DNA from: Bacteroidaceae bacterium
GTDB taxonomy: Bacteria > Bacteroidota > Bacteroidia > Bacteroidales > Bacteroidaceae
Length of the DNA stretch: 64,000 nucleotides
Assembly (NCBI GenBank): GCA_024398715.1
Contig: JAKSIP010000008.1
Location: 1-64,000, forward strand
Reading direction: 5' to 3'
The position numbers were made by a program, and so were the translations under genes. Positions 54,401 through 63,769 of this stretch are shown here, in pieces. The notes under the pieces were generated by a model. That model was not told the origin of the DNA. It was given only the letters and a program-made list of their open reading frames with translations, and searched no databases. Position 1 is the first letter of the stretch; each line of letters opens with the position of its first letter.

Positions 54401-55975
54401 ATGATAAAAGAAGTTCAGATAAAAGTATTGCCGGTTGTAGCCGCAAACAATCAGGAATTGAAAAAGGCGGTGGAAAATGAGTTCGGAATCGGATCCGGTT
54501 CAATTAATGCTTTGCGTATCATAAAGAAAAGCATTGACGCACGCAGCCATACCATTTATGTCAACCTGACATTGCGTCTGTTCATCAACGAGAATCCGCC
54601 TGAACATGAATATATTGAAACCGTATTCCGTAATGTAGAAAACGGGCGTCAGGTGGTTATTGTAGGAGCCGGCCCTGGCGGTTTGTTCGCTGCGCTCAAG
54701 CTTCTTGAACTGGGGCAGAAACCTGTGATTGTTGAACGTGGAAAAGATGTTCACACCCGCAAAACGGATATTGCAGCCATTTCCCGCACTGACACCGTTA
54801 ACCCCGAATCCAATTATTGCTTTGGAGAAGGAGGTGCGGGAGCTTACTCCGACGGGAAGCTTTACACACGCAGCAAAAAACGCGGTAACACTGATTCCAT
54901 CCTTAATCTGTTCTGCCAGCATGGAGCCGATGCCTCAATCCTGTTCGATTCACACCCGCACATAGGTACGGACAAACTGCCGCGCGTGATAGAGAATATC
55001 AGGAAGACCATAATAGAGCATGGCGGAGAGATTCATTTTGAAACAAAAATGACGGGACTGATTCTGCAGAAAGATACAGTAGAAGGAATAACTGCAGTTA
55101 CGCAAAGCGGGCTGGAACTGGAGTTCCGCGGCCCTGTAATTCTTGCGACCGGCCATTCCGCACGCGATATATACAGATACCTATTCTCTTCCAATATTGA
55201 AATTCAGGCAAAAGATATTGCTGTAGGATGCCGTCTGGAACATCCGTCACACACGATAGACTGCATACAGTACCACTCCGGAGCTGGACGCGGCAAATAC
55301 CTGCCTGCTGCCGAATACAGTTTTGTAACCCAGGTGGAAAACCGCGGTGTATACAGTTTCTGCATGTGTCCCGGAGGGTTTGTAGTACCTGCCGCATCGG
55401 GACCGGAACAGATTGTTGTCAACGGAATGTCTCCTTCCGGTCGTAATTCCCAATGGTCAAACTCCGGTATGGTTGTTGAAACGCATGTGGAAGATGTTGC
55501 AAAGTCCGATGCCGATATGAACAATCCCCTTCTGCTTATGGAGTTTCAGTGTGAACTTGAAAAGCAATGCTGGATTGCCGGTAACATGCACCAGACTGCC
55601 CCGGCACAAAGAATGACAGACTTTGTCAACAACAGATTGAGTTTTGACCTTGCTCCGTCATCATATTCACCGGGTTTGATTTCATCACCGCTGCATTTCT
55701 GGATGCCACCGTTCATAACCAAACGTCTTCAGGCAGGATTCAGATATTTTGGAAGCAGGGCTCACGGTTTTTTGTCAAATCAGGCAACCGTAATAGCAGT
55801 TGAGACAAGAACTTCAACTCCCGTACGCATATTGCGTGACAGCGAAAGTTTGCAGCATGTACGTCTGAAAGGATTGTTCCCGTGCGGGGAAGGCGCAGGT
55901 TATGCCGGCGGAATTGTATCTGCCGCAGTAGACGGTCAGCGTTGTGCCGAGTCAGTATCAAGGACTTTCATCTGA
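54401..55975 (+). CDS. FAD-dependent oxidoreductase, unknown function
   Basis: This 524-residue flavoprotein has a mainly polar N-terminal extension of about 85 residues, then the Rossmann FAD-binding motif GAGPGGLFAAL at residue 89. Family features include NYCFGEGGAGAYSDGKLYTR and CSFCMCPGG-like FCMCPGGFVVP, with a final GEGAGYAGGIVSAAVDG that closes over FAD. This is the conserved NAD(P)/FAD-dependent protein family of unknown substrate. The start chosen at 54401 (MIKEVQ) is 4 bp after radA. The 3' end overlaps the convergent U32 gene by 40 bp. Confidence 0.9.
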   Translation: MIKEVQIKVLPVVAANNQELKKAVENEFGIGSGSINALRIIKKSIDARSHTIYVNLTLRLFINENPPEHEYIETVFRNVENGRQVVIVGAGPGGLFAALKLLELGQKPVIVERGKDVHTRKTDIAAISRTDTVNPESNYCFGEGGAGAYSDGKLYTRSKKRGNTDSILNLFCQHGADASILFDSHPHIGTDKLPRVIENIRKTIIEHGGEIHFETKMTGLILQKDTVEGITAVTQSGLELEFRGPVILATGHSARDIYRYLFSSNIEIQAKDIAVGCRLEHPSHTIDCIQYHSGAGRGKYLPAAEYSFVTQVENRGVYSFCMCPGGFVVPAASGPEQIVVNGMSPSGRNSQWSNSGMVVETHVEDVAKSDADMNNPLLLMEFQCELEKQCWIAGNMHQTAPAQRMTDFVNNRLSFDLAPSSYSPGLISSPLHFWMPPFITKRLQAGFRYFGSRAHGFLSNQATVIAVETRTSTPVRILRDSESLQHVRLKGLFPCGEGAGYAGGIVSAAVDGQRCAESVSRTFI

Positions 55976-57822
55976 CAGTTCCGACAGTCAAATTCAAGTT
56001 CAAAAACCCGTCCGTCGTTCATACGCAGATATTTGGGTTGGGGTTTGTTTGCAACACCCGTCTGTTCTTTGTAGCATGAACCCAAAGCCCGTCTCAAGCA
56101 ATGACGGCATGTCATAATTACGGCACCGTCTCTCTTATTGCGTTCATATGCAGGTTCAACAATCCCCGCTCCAGCGGCCCGATAAAAGTTTTCAGCAACC
56201 GAATTCATTACATTATAGCTGTAATCTATTCTTTTCCCGGATAACTGCTCCGGCGGTTTTGGACAGAGTACTCTTTCCGGGATTCCTATCGTACGTTCAA
56301 ACTTACGCATACGTTCTTTCAACAGATTTGACAAAGCGCCGCGACGCAACTCCGCCAAACGGGAAGACGGGATAAACCATTCATTGTCAAAATCAATACG
56401 TATAGAACCTGGAGAGAATATTGTTTCGCCCAATTTTGACAATTGGACTTTTATATTCATCTGCTGCGATGTCCGCGCCTGTTCTTTGGGTTGTTCTATG
56501 GAATAACTTGCTGAATATCCGTACTGGTCGGTTACAGAAACCATGAAACCGTCTGCTGTTTCCGAAACGGTCATGTCAACATTTATTTTTCTGTCAGCAG
56601 TATTGCCATGCTGAAGCTGCACAAGAAATTTCTGGTCAAAATTTCTGAAGATTTCTGCCTTGTGCGGGATTCTTATCTTTTTATCGGGCAGATAAAGCAT
56701 ATCCCGTTCCACCCTGTTTACTCTGCATCCTTCAAGCAATCCGTCTCCGTTCAGATAGCAAATGCCATCGCCATTATTGAACACATCGGTTTTGGACCTG
56801 TCCGCATAGTTCACACTGACAACACCGGCCGAACTACGCGAAACAGTTCCCATATATTGGCCTTTTGATTTTGGAGATTCAAAAGAGCATATATCTTCCT
56901 TTGCAGAGATTCCGTGAAGATAATAATCTGTAAAGCCTCTGTTAAAGCTTTTATACGGATCAGGAGTAAAGGAAACAATGCTTATACCATCGGAACTGCG
57001 TGTCAGATCCGGTCTCTTCATGAACAGTTCTTCAAGAGTCCTGCTGTAATAGGCTGTTATATTCTTAACATACGTAACATCTTTCAAGCGCCCTTCAATT
57101 TTGAAAGAAGAAACACCCGCATCTATCATTTCTTCCAGATATCCGCTTCTGTTCATATCTTTCAGAGAGAGATAATGTCGGGTCCCTATCAAATTACGGT
57201 CGGCATCAAGCAGATCAAACTGAAGACGGCAGAACTGGGCACATTCACCGCGATTGGCGCTACGTCCGAAACAGCATTCCGAGGCATAACACCGGCCGCT
57301 GTAGCTTACGCACAATGCGCCATGTACAAAAGCCTCCAGTTCCACATCCGGACAGGCTTGATGGATATCTGATATTTCTTTAAGAGACAATTCACGTGCA
57401 AGCACAACTCTCTTTATACCGCATGAAGATAAAAAACGTACTGTCTCTACGCTTCTTACATCCATCTGTGTACTGGCATGAATATCTATTTGAGGTAATG
57501 GAATGGACAGCAATGCCATATCCTGAACCAGCAGCGCATCAACTCCGGCATAATACAAATCCCAAATAAGATTCTGAACCGGAAGGAGTTCGTTGTCTTT
57601 CAGTATTGTATTGACTGTTACATAGACCTTGGCACCATACTCATGTGCAAACTTGACAAGACGTTCAATGTCTTTTACGTTATTGCATGCGGCCGCACGG
57701 GCGCCATATGCCGAAGCTCCGATATAGACGGCATCGGCACCATGCTTTACAGCTTCAATTCCGCAGTCACAGTCTTTGGCTGGACTGAGCAGTTCTATAG
57801 GTCTAATTTGAGTCACTTGCAA
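55936..57822 (-). CDS. U32-family protein, RlhA-like (23S rRNA hydroxylation)
   Basis: This 628-residue U32 protein has an N-terminal U32 barrel with the signature EAFVHGALCVSYSGRC, a Cys-rich stretch (CYASECCFG...GECAQFC) fit for an Fe-S cluster, and a C-terminal extension of DUF3656 type. That extension distinguishes RlhA (ho5C2501 of 23S rRNA) from the shorter tRNA enzymes TrhP. The length matches E. coli RlhA (653). A Cys-pair-rich end (CRHCLRRALGSC, CRNCQMKVL) is also present. It lies 5 bp after metA. Confidence 0.88.
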   Translation of the reverse strand: MQVTQIRPIELLSPAKDCDCGIEAVKHGADAVYIGASAYGARAAACNNVKDIERLVKFAHEYGAKVYVTVNTILKDNELLPVQNLIWDLYYAGVDALLVQDMALLSIPLPQIDIHASTQMDVRSVETVRFLSSCGIKRVVLARELSLKEISDIHQACPDVELEAFVHGALCVSYSGRCYASECCFGRSANRGECAQFCRLQFDLLDADRNLIGTRHYLSLKDMNRSGYLEEMIDAGVSSFKIEGRLKDVTYVKNITAYYSRTLEELFMKRPDLTRSSDGISIVSFTPDPYKSFNRGFTDYYLHGISAKEDICSFESPKSKGQYMGTVSRSSAGVVSVNYADRSKTDVFNNGDGICYLNGDGLLEGCRVNRVERDMLYLPDKKIRIPHKAEIFRNFDQKFLVQLQHGNTADRKINVDMTVSETADGFMVSVTDQYGYSASYSIEQPKEQARTSQQMNIKVQLSKLGETIFSPGSIRIDFDNEWFIPSSRLAELRRGALSNLLKERMRKFERTIGIPERVLCPKPPEQLSGKRIDYSYNVMNSVAENFYRAAGAGIVEPAYERNKRDGAVIMTCRHCLRRALGSCYKEQTGVANKPQPKYLRMNDGRVFELEFDCRNCQMKVLDTDSAQR

Positions 57823-57827
57823 TAAAA

Positions 57828-58745
57828 TTAAATCAGTTCCTGCAGATTATATGGAGTTTCCTGATATACGTAATAGTTGAGCCAGTTGGTGAACAGCAGG
57901 TTGGCATGGCTGCGCCATTTTACAAGCGGCTGACGGCCGGCATCGTCATCAGGGTAATAATTCTTTGGCATTTCTATGGGCAAACCTTTGCGCAGGTCAC
58001 GTTTGTATTCACCGTCAAGAGTCATTCTTGAATATTCCGAATGGCCCATCACAAAGAATTCACGTCCTTTGCGGCCCATGGCCATATAAAGTCCGGCATC
58101 GGGCGATGTTGAAAGCAGTTCAAGACCAGGAGTCTGAAGTATATCGCTTGCAAGCACCTCGGTATGACGGCTGTGCGGGGCATAGAAAAAATCGTCAAAA
58201 CCGCGGAATACAGGTTCCTCAGGTTTGCAGACATCGTGACGGAATACTCCAAAGCATTTTTTGTCCAACTGGTGTTTCCGAATACCGTAGAAGTGATACA
58301 GCGCCGCCTGGGCAGCCCAACAGATGAATAATGTGGACTGCACATGAGTGCGGGACCAGTTAAAGATATCCTGCAACTCATTCCAGTAGTTCACATCCTC
58401 ATACTCTATCTGCTCAACAGGCGCACCGGTAACAATAAAGCCGTCAAATTTCTGTTCTTTAAGCTTCTCAAAATCCTCATAGAAGGCCATCATGTGCTCA
58501 ATCGGAGTATTCTTTGACGTATGGCTTCTGACTTTCATGAAACTCAGCTCAATCTGAAGCGGAGAATTTGAGAGCAGACGTACCAGATCGGTCTCGGTTG
58601 TAATCTTGACCGGCATCAGGTTCAGCACAACAATCCGCAACGGACGTATATCCTGACTGGATGCACGGCTGTTGGTCATTACAAAGATATTCTCTTCCTT
58701 AAGAAGTTTGACTGCAGGCAGATTGTCGGGTAATTTTAATGGCAT
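57828..58745 (-). CDS. metA: Homoserine O-acetyltransferase (MetA, acetyl-CoA type)
   Basis: This 305-residue enzyme acylates homoserine, the first step of methionine synthesis. The catalytic Cys142 (FICWAAQ) is present, and the GHSEYSR region carries the His and Glu of the triad. Residue 111 is Glu (TGAPVEQ), where E. coli MetA has Gly. In Bacillus, Glu111 is known to select acetyl-CoA over succinyl-CoA, so O-acetylhomoserine is the predicted product. It lies between M13 peptidase (18 bp) and U32 (5 bp). No SAM riboswitch fits in the short gap. Confidence 0.92.
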   Translation of the reverse strand: MPLKLPDNLPAVKLLKEENIFVMTNSRASSQDIRPLRIVVLNLMPVKITTETDLVRLLSNSPLQIELSFMKVRSHTSKNTPIEHMMAFYEDFEKLKEQKFDGFIVTGAPVEQIEYEDVNYWNELQDIFNWSRTHVQSTLFICWAAQAALYHFYGIRKHQLDKKCFGVFRHDVCKPEEPVFRGFDDFFYAPHSRHTEVLASDILQTPGLELLSTSPDAGLYMAMGRKGREFFVMGHSEYSRMTLDGEYKRDLRKGLPIEMPKNYYPDDDAGRQPLVKWRSHANLLFTNWLNYYVYQETPYNLQELI

Positions 58746-58763
58746 CGTCTTCTATTGTTTGGG

Positions 58764-60791
58764 TTACCAGATGCGGGCACGTTTGTCCGGTTCAATGTAT
58801 AAGGCATCTTCAGGACTGATGTCAAAAGCGGCATACCATGCATCTATCTGCGGAACAATGCCGTTTACACGCCAGCGCCCAAGCTGATGCGGATCGGTAA
58901 TGACCCTGCGTCGTATTTCCTGTTCCCTATGGGACGATGCCCACACTCCTGCATAAGAAATGAAGAAACGCTGCTGCGGCGTAAAGCCGTCAATCACAGG
59001 CAGCGGATTCTCTTTCAATGCCAGCTGGAAAGCATCGTATGCAATGGTCATTCCGGCCAAGTCTGCAACATTCTCGCCCAATGTAAAGCTGCCGTTTGCA
59101 AACAGACCCGGCAGGACTTCTATCCCGTTTTCAAAATTGCGCAAAACATCAATGCGCTGATTGTACAACTCCTTGTCGCTGTCTGTCCACCAGTTGTTCA
59201 GATTTCCGTTCTTGTCATACTGGCAGCCCTGATCGTCAAAACCGTGAGACATTTCATGACCAATCACAACGCCTATGGCTCCGTAATTGAAGGCGGCATC
59301 GTACTCACCGTCAAAGAACGGATACTGCAGTATTCCGGCAGGGAAACAGATCTCGTTGGAAGTAGGCTGGTAATATGCGTTGATTGTCTGCGGGGTCATA
59401 TACCAGCGCTCCGGGTCAACAGGTTTGCCAAGATAAAGATCAATCTGGTCCTGGAGCAGGAAGGCATTTACTGACATAATATTCTGGGCCAGAGACAACG
59501 ATGCATCAATTTGCAGTTTGCTGTAATCTTTCACCTTTTCCGGGTAGCCTATCTTTGAGCGGAATGCGTCCAGTTTTTCAAGTGCTGCAGAACGTGTTTC
59601 CGCACTCATCCACTGTTCGTTTTCAAGCCGGGCGGCAAAAGCTTTCTTTAGATTTGCAACCAGATGCTCCATCTTCTCCTTTGAACTAGCCGGGAAATAT
59701 TTCTGCACATAAAGCTGTCCCAATGCCTCACCGAAAATATCGTCAACAACCATCACGGCTCGCAGCCAGGGTTCTTTCATCTTATCGGCACCCTGCAGTG
59801 TGCGTAAGTAGAAGTCGAAATGCATTTCATAGCACTTGCTGTCAAGATATGTGGCGTAACTGTTAAGCACATGCCACTTGACATATTCTTTAAGATTCTC
59901 AAGCGGTTCGGTCTTTACAAGTCTGTTTATAAAAGCAAAAGCCTTGGGATGGGCCAGATTTACTGAGTCAACGTTATTCTCTTTAATCTCCAACAGGTCA
60001 AACTGGGTGTTCCAATCTATATTGCCGTACTCCTTCTCAAGTTGTCCGATGCCCATTTTATGATAATTGAGTTCTGGAATACGCTGTTCGGTAGTATTGA
60101 GCCAGGCATCTGCAATGCGTGTTTCAATATCAAGAACCGTGGCAGCGGCACTGCATGCTTTTTCTGCCGGATAGCCGGCATATTCAAGCAACTGCTGTAC
60201 ATACTCCTTGAATTTGTCCTGTATCCTGATGTTGTTCGTATCGCTCTTTTCATAATAGTCTTTCTGCGGCAGGGAAAGTCCGCCCTGAATGAAAGACAGG
60301 ATATTCATGCTGCTGTTTGTTTCGTCGGCATCGATATAGTAATTGAAAAAAGTGGAGACACCAATACGCTGCAGTTCTATTGCAATGCGCTGCAGTTCGC
60401 CGCTTGTGGCGGCACGGTCAATCTTTTCAAAATATGGCATAAGCGGTTTCACACCTTCCATATCGCGGCGTGCGGAGTCAAGATACATGGTATAGATATC
60501 GGCAATGCACTGTCCGTTGTGAGTTTTCTTTTCAGCTGGAACTGCCACAGCCTCTTTTACCAGCCCGTGCAGTTTGTCATAACTCTCCAGCGACATATTT
60601 ATGAAATGTGTGATAAGACCGTATTCGGCAGGAATAGGATTATTCTTTATCCAATCGTTGTTCACCCACCCGAAGAAATCATCGCCCGGTTTTACCGCGC
60701 TGTCCAGAGTTGCCAGACGCGGATCTTTTACACTGTTTTTACAACTTGCCATTGTCAGTATAGCTAATAATATGTACAATACCTTTTTCAT
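58764..60791 (-). CDS. M13-family zinc metallopeptidase lipoprotein
   Basis: This 675-residue protein resembles PepO/neprilysin. A lipoprotein signal ends ILTMASC (Cys about residue 17). The M13 N-terminal helical domain leads to the catalytic HEMSH motif (His512, Glu513, His516) and the third ligand region ENVADLAGM, closing with CIEPDKRARIW-like YIEPDKRARIW. It cleaves peptides in the periplasm or at the cell surface. It starts 4 bp after ABC-F and ends 18 bp before metA. Confidence 0.95.
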   Translation of the reverse strand: MKKVLYILLAILTMASCKNSVKDPRLATLDSAVKPGDDFFGWVNNDWIKNNPIPAEYGLITHFINMSLESYDKLHGLVKEAVAVPAEKKTHNGQCIADIYTMYLDSARRDMEGVKPLMPYFEKIDRAATSGELQRIAIELQRIGVSTFFNYYIDADETNSSMNILSFIQGGLSLPQKDYYEKSDTNNIRIQDKFKEYVQQLLEYAGYPAEKACSAAATVLDIETRIADAWLNTTEQRIPELNYHKMGIGQLEKEYGNIDWNTQFDLLEIKENNVDSVNLAHPKAFAFINRLVKTEPLENLKEYVKWHVLNSYATYLDSKCYEMHFDFYLRTLQGADKMKEPWLRAVMVVDDIFGEALGQLYVQKYFPASSKEKMEHLVANLKKAFAARLENEQWMSAETRSAALEKLDAFRSKIGYPEKVKDYSKLQIDASLSLAQNIMSVNAFLLQDQIDLYLGKPVDPERWYMTPQTINAYYQPTSNEICFPAGILQYPFFDGEYDAAFNYGAIGVVIGHEMSHGFDDQGCQYDKNGNLNNWWTDSDKELYNQRIDVLRNFENGIEVLPGLFANGSFTLGENVADLAGMTIAYDAFQLALKENPLPVIDGFTPQQRFFISYAGVWASSHREQEIRRRVITDPHQLGRWRVNGIVPQIDAWYAAFDISPEDALYIEPDKRARIW

Positions 60792-60795
60792 ATGC

Positions 60796-62724
60796 TTATT
60801 GGAGTTCTTCCAGTTTCATCATTGCCTGTTCCCAATCCTGCTCAGCCTTCTGCAACTGTTCTTTCAGACGGCCGTACTCGACAAACATTTCCTGGTTGTT
60901 GGCCCCCTGTGGCGTTGACATCCACCCTTCCAGTTCCTTTATCTGGGCAGAAATGGAATCAACACGTTTCTCGCACTCCCCAACGGCGCGCTGCAGACGT
61001 TTTTTCTCTTTGTCTGCCAGTTTCTTTGCCTCGTAGTTGTCTTTCCCGACGGCAGATGGTGTCTCTACAGGTTTGTTTGTGACGGTTGTTTTATTTTTTC
61101 CTATATCAGCCACATTCTGGGCGTTTTTCTTGCGCAGCCAGTCATATATTCCGCCAAGATGTTCCGTAACATGACCGTCAGCAAATTCAAAAACCTTGTC
61201 TGCAAGACCGTCAAGGAATTCGCGGTCATGGCTTACCAGAATCACCGTTCCGTCAAAACTGAGCAGAGCCTCTTTAAGCACATCTTTCGATGCCATATCC
61301 AGATGATTGGTAGGCTCGTCAAGAATAAGCAGGTTGGCCTGTGTAAGCAGCAGACGTATCATTGCCAGACGGCTGCGTTCACCACCGCTCAACACCTTGA
61401 CTTTCTTTTCAGAAGCCTCGCCACCGAACATGAAAGAGCCCAGGATATCATTTATCTTTGTACGGATTGGTCCTGCGGCAATATTGTCAATTGTCTGATA
61501 TACGGTCTGTTCGTCGTCAAGCAGCTGTGCCTGGTTCTGGGCGTAATAGCCAATCTCAATATTGTGTCCTATTTCCAGTTTCCCGTCAAAAGGGATCTCT
61601 CCCATGATACATTTCACAAGGGTTGATTTTCCCTCGCCGTTGCGGCCTACAAACGCAACTTTTTCACCGCGTCTGATAGTAAGTGTAACGTTGCTGAATA
61701 CTGTAAGGTCACCATATTTTTTGGTGACATCGGTACATATTACAGGCCAGTTGCCGCTACGGACTGCTGCCGGGAATTTAAGGTGCATGACCTTGTTGTC
61801 AACATCGTCAACCTCTATGGGGACAATCTTCTCAAGCGCTTTGATACGGCTCTGGACCTGAACGGCCTTGGTGGGTTTGTAACGGAAGCGTTCTATGAAT
61901 TCTTTGGCATCGGCTATCTCTTTCTGCTGGTTCTCATACGCTCTGAGCTGCTGCTCGCGGCGTTCATCGCGCAGAAGCACGTACTCATCGTACTTTACAC
62001 GATAGTCATTGATTGTTCCGCAGGTAATCTCTATGGTGCGCGTTGTAACGTTATTGACAAACGCCCTGTCATGACTGACCAGAATCACTGCGGAAGCGGA
62101 ACGCTGCAGGAACTGCTCAAGCCACTGGATACTCTCAATGTCAAGGTGGTTGGTAGGCTCGTCAAGCAATAGGACCTGGGGCGATGCCAAAAGTATCTTT
62201 GCAAGTTCCACACGCATACGCCAACCGCCGCTGAACTCCTTGGTAGGGCGGTCAAAATCGGCATGGGTAAAGCCCAGTCCCAGAAGAGACTGCTCAACCT
62301 TTACGGCATAATTGTCTCCGCCCATCATTTCAAGACGGTCACTCTGTGCAGTGAAATCTTCAATCAGAGCGGCATACTCACCGGATTCATAATCCGTACG
62401 CTCTGCAATAAGATTGTTCAGCTGCTCTACCCTCTTTTTCAGATCAATGATACCGGCAAAAGCCTTTTCAGCCTCCTGACGCACAGTACACGTATCGGCT
62501 ATCTTCATAACCTGCGGAAGGTAACCAACTACCATATCCTTAGGCATGGATACGGTTCCACCGGTAGGCTGCTGCAATCCGGCAAGAATCTTAAGCATAG
62601 TGGATTTGCCTGCCCCGTTCTTTCCTACCAGAGCAATACGTTCCTTTGGATTAACAACAAAATTGACATCGTGGAACAACGGTTTTACACCGAACTCAAC
62701 CTTAAGATTCTCTACGCTAAGCAC
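60796..62724 (-). CDS. ABC-F family ribosome-associated ATPase
   Basis: This 642-residue cytoplasmic protein has two ABC domains and no membrane part: Walker A GKNGAGKSTML and GRNGEGKSTLV, with signature and Walker B repeated (LLLDEPTNHLD, LILDEPTNHLD). A charged linker joins them and a C-terminal coiled coil follows (from about residue 570). It resembles Uup/YdiF-like ABC-F translation factors; an antibiotic-resistance role is not indicated by the sequence alone. It starts 15 bp after the nucleotidyltransferase. Confidence 0.94.
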   Translation of the reverse strand: MLSVENLKVEFGVKPLFHDVNFVVNPKERIALVGKNGAGKSTMLKILAGLQQPTGGTVSMPKDMVVGYLPQVMKIADTCTVRQEAEKAFAGIIDLKKRVEQLNNLIAERTDYESGEYAALIEDFTAQSDRLEMMGGDNYAVKVEQSLLGLGFTHADFDRPTKEFSGGWRMRVELAKILLASPQVLLLDEPTNHLDIESIQWLEQFLQRSASAVILVSHDRAFVNNVTTRTIEITCGTINDYRVKYDEYVLLRDERREQQLRAYENQQKEIADAKEFIERFRYKPTKAVQVQSRIKALEKIVPIEVDDVDNKVMHLKFPAAVRSGNWPVICTDVTKKYGDLTVFSNVTLTIRRGEKVAFVGRNGEGKSTLVKCIMGEIPFDGKLEIGHNIEIGYYAQNQAQLLDDEQTVYQTIDNIAAGPIRTKINDILGSFMFGGEASEKKVKVLSGGERSRLAMIRLLLTQANLLILDEPTNHLDMASKDVLKEALLSFDGTVILVSHDREFLDGLADKVFEFADGHVTEHLGGIYDWLRKKNAQNVADIGKNKTTVTNKPVETPSAVGKDNYEAKKLADKEKKRLQRAVGECEKRVDSISAQIKELEGWMSTPQGANNQEMFVEYGRLKEQLQKAEQDWEQAMMKLEELQ

Positions 62725-62739
62725 GTTTCTGTTCTGTTA

Positions 62740-63645
62740 TTAGAATAATTTGGAAGGATACTCACCGCTTGCCGCAAGGCTGGCAAAACGTTCAACAACA
62801 CCAGGACGGTCCTCACTGTAAGTTACACCGAACCATACCGATGTGGTATCAAGCACTTTGAGAGTTGCCTTTTTGCTCCGGATAAGGTCATTGACCATAA
62901 TAGGTATGAAATATTCGGATTTGGGAGTATTGATATCCTTTTGCAGGAACTCTACAAAACGTTTCTCTGAATATTCAAAATAATCCGGAGTAAAGCCCCA
63001 CACATTCATTGAAACAGGTGTATTGTCAGGGATTGCAACCCAATTTTCATTTTCGTCAAGATATACAACCTGTCCGTCTTTTCTGATAATCTTGGTACGT
63101 TCAACTACGCCCTGCAGATAATTGTCAGCATCGGTTGTGCAAACTCCACGCGATACTGTTCCGTTTTCGCTCAAAGTGTTGGATACTCTGAATCCGACCA
63201 TGGAATATGTGTTCTTTGCACCAGCCGGCAGTTCTTTCAGGAACTTGCCCATAACGGCAAATGTATCGCGTCCGTAGAAATCGTCGGCATTGATTACGCA
63301 GAACGGACCGTCAATAACATCTTTTGCCATAAGAACGGCATGGTTTGTTCCCCACGGTTTTGTTCTTTCGGCCGGGCATGTAAATCCTTCAGGCAGATCA
63401 TGGATATCCTGAAAAACTACAGCTGTCTTGATTTTTCCTTGGTATTTGGACAATACCTGCGCACGGAAATCGGCCTCAAAATCTTTTCTGATTACAAAAA
63501 CAACTTTGGTAAAACCGCCGCGGATGGCATCGAAAATTGAGTAATCCATAATAGTTTCACCACTGGGACCCAGTTTGTCCAACTGTTTCAGTCCACCATA
63601 ACGGCTTCCCATACCGGCCGCAAGTACAAGCAATGTAATATCCAT
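62740..63645 (-). CDS. Sugar-nucleotidyltransferase-like protein
   Basis: This 301-residue GT-A-fold nucleotidyltransferase has an N-terminal LLVLAAGMGSRYGGLKQLDK, the NTP-binding loop with the catalytic Lys, and the CVINADDFYG metal motif. The sugar substrate cannot be named. It begins a five-gene minus run of ABC-F, M13, metA and U32 genes, whose mixture suggests only loose functional linkage. Confidence 0.88.
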   Translation of the reverse strand: MDITLLVLAAGMGSRYGGLKQLDKLGPSGETIMDYSIFDAIRGGFTKVVFVIRKDFEADFRAQVLSKYQGKIKTAVVFQDIHDLPEGFTCPAERTKPWGTNHAVLMAKDVIDGPFCVINADDFYGRDTFAVMGKFLKELPAGAKNTYSMVGFRVSNTLSENGTVSRGVCTTDADNYLQGVVERTKIIRKDGQVVYLDENENWVAIPDNTPVSMNVWGFTPDYFEYSEKRFVEFLQKDINTPKSEYFIPIMVNDLIRSKKATLKVLDTTSVWFGVTYSEDRPGVVERFASLAASGEYPSKLF

Positions 63646-63686
63646 AATTTTAATATTAAATTGAACACAAAATACAATTAAGACTA

Positions 63687-63694
63687 CAAAGATA
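63687..63694 (-). promoter_or_regulatory. -7 element for the nucleotidyltransferase operon
   Basis: TATCTTTG on the minus strand is an exact TAnnTTTG and lies 41 bp before the ATG at 63645. The -33 element is unclear. Confidence 0.45.
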
Positions 63695-63769
63695 CTGTAA
63701 AAAAAACAATTATTGCACTAAAAGCAGTACCTTCGCACAAACAGAAACATAATAACAAACAACAAAGAT

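Noticed and set aside
58746..58763. SAM riboswitch ahead of metA
   Set aside because: Only 18 bp separate metA from the upstream peptidase gene, and no aptamer fits.
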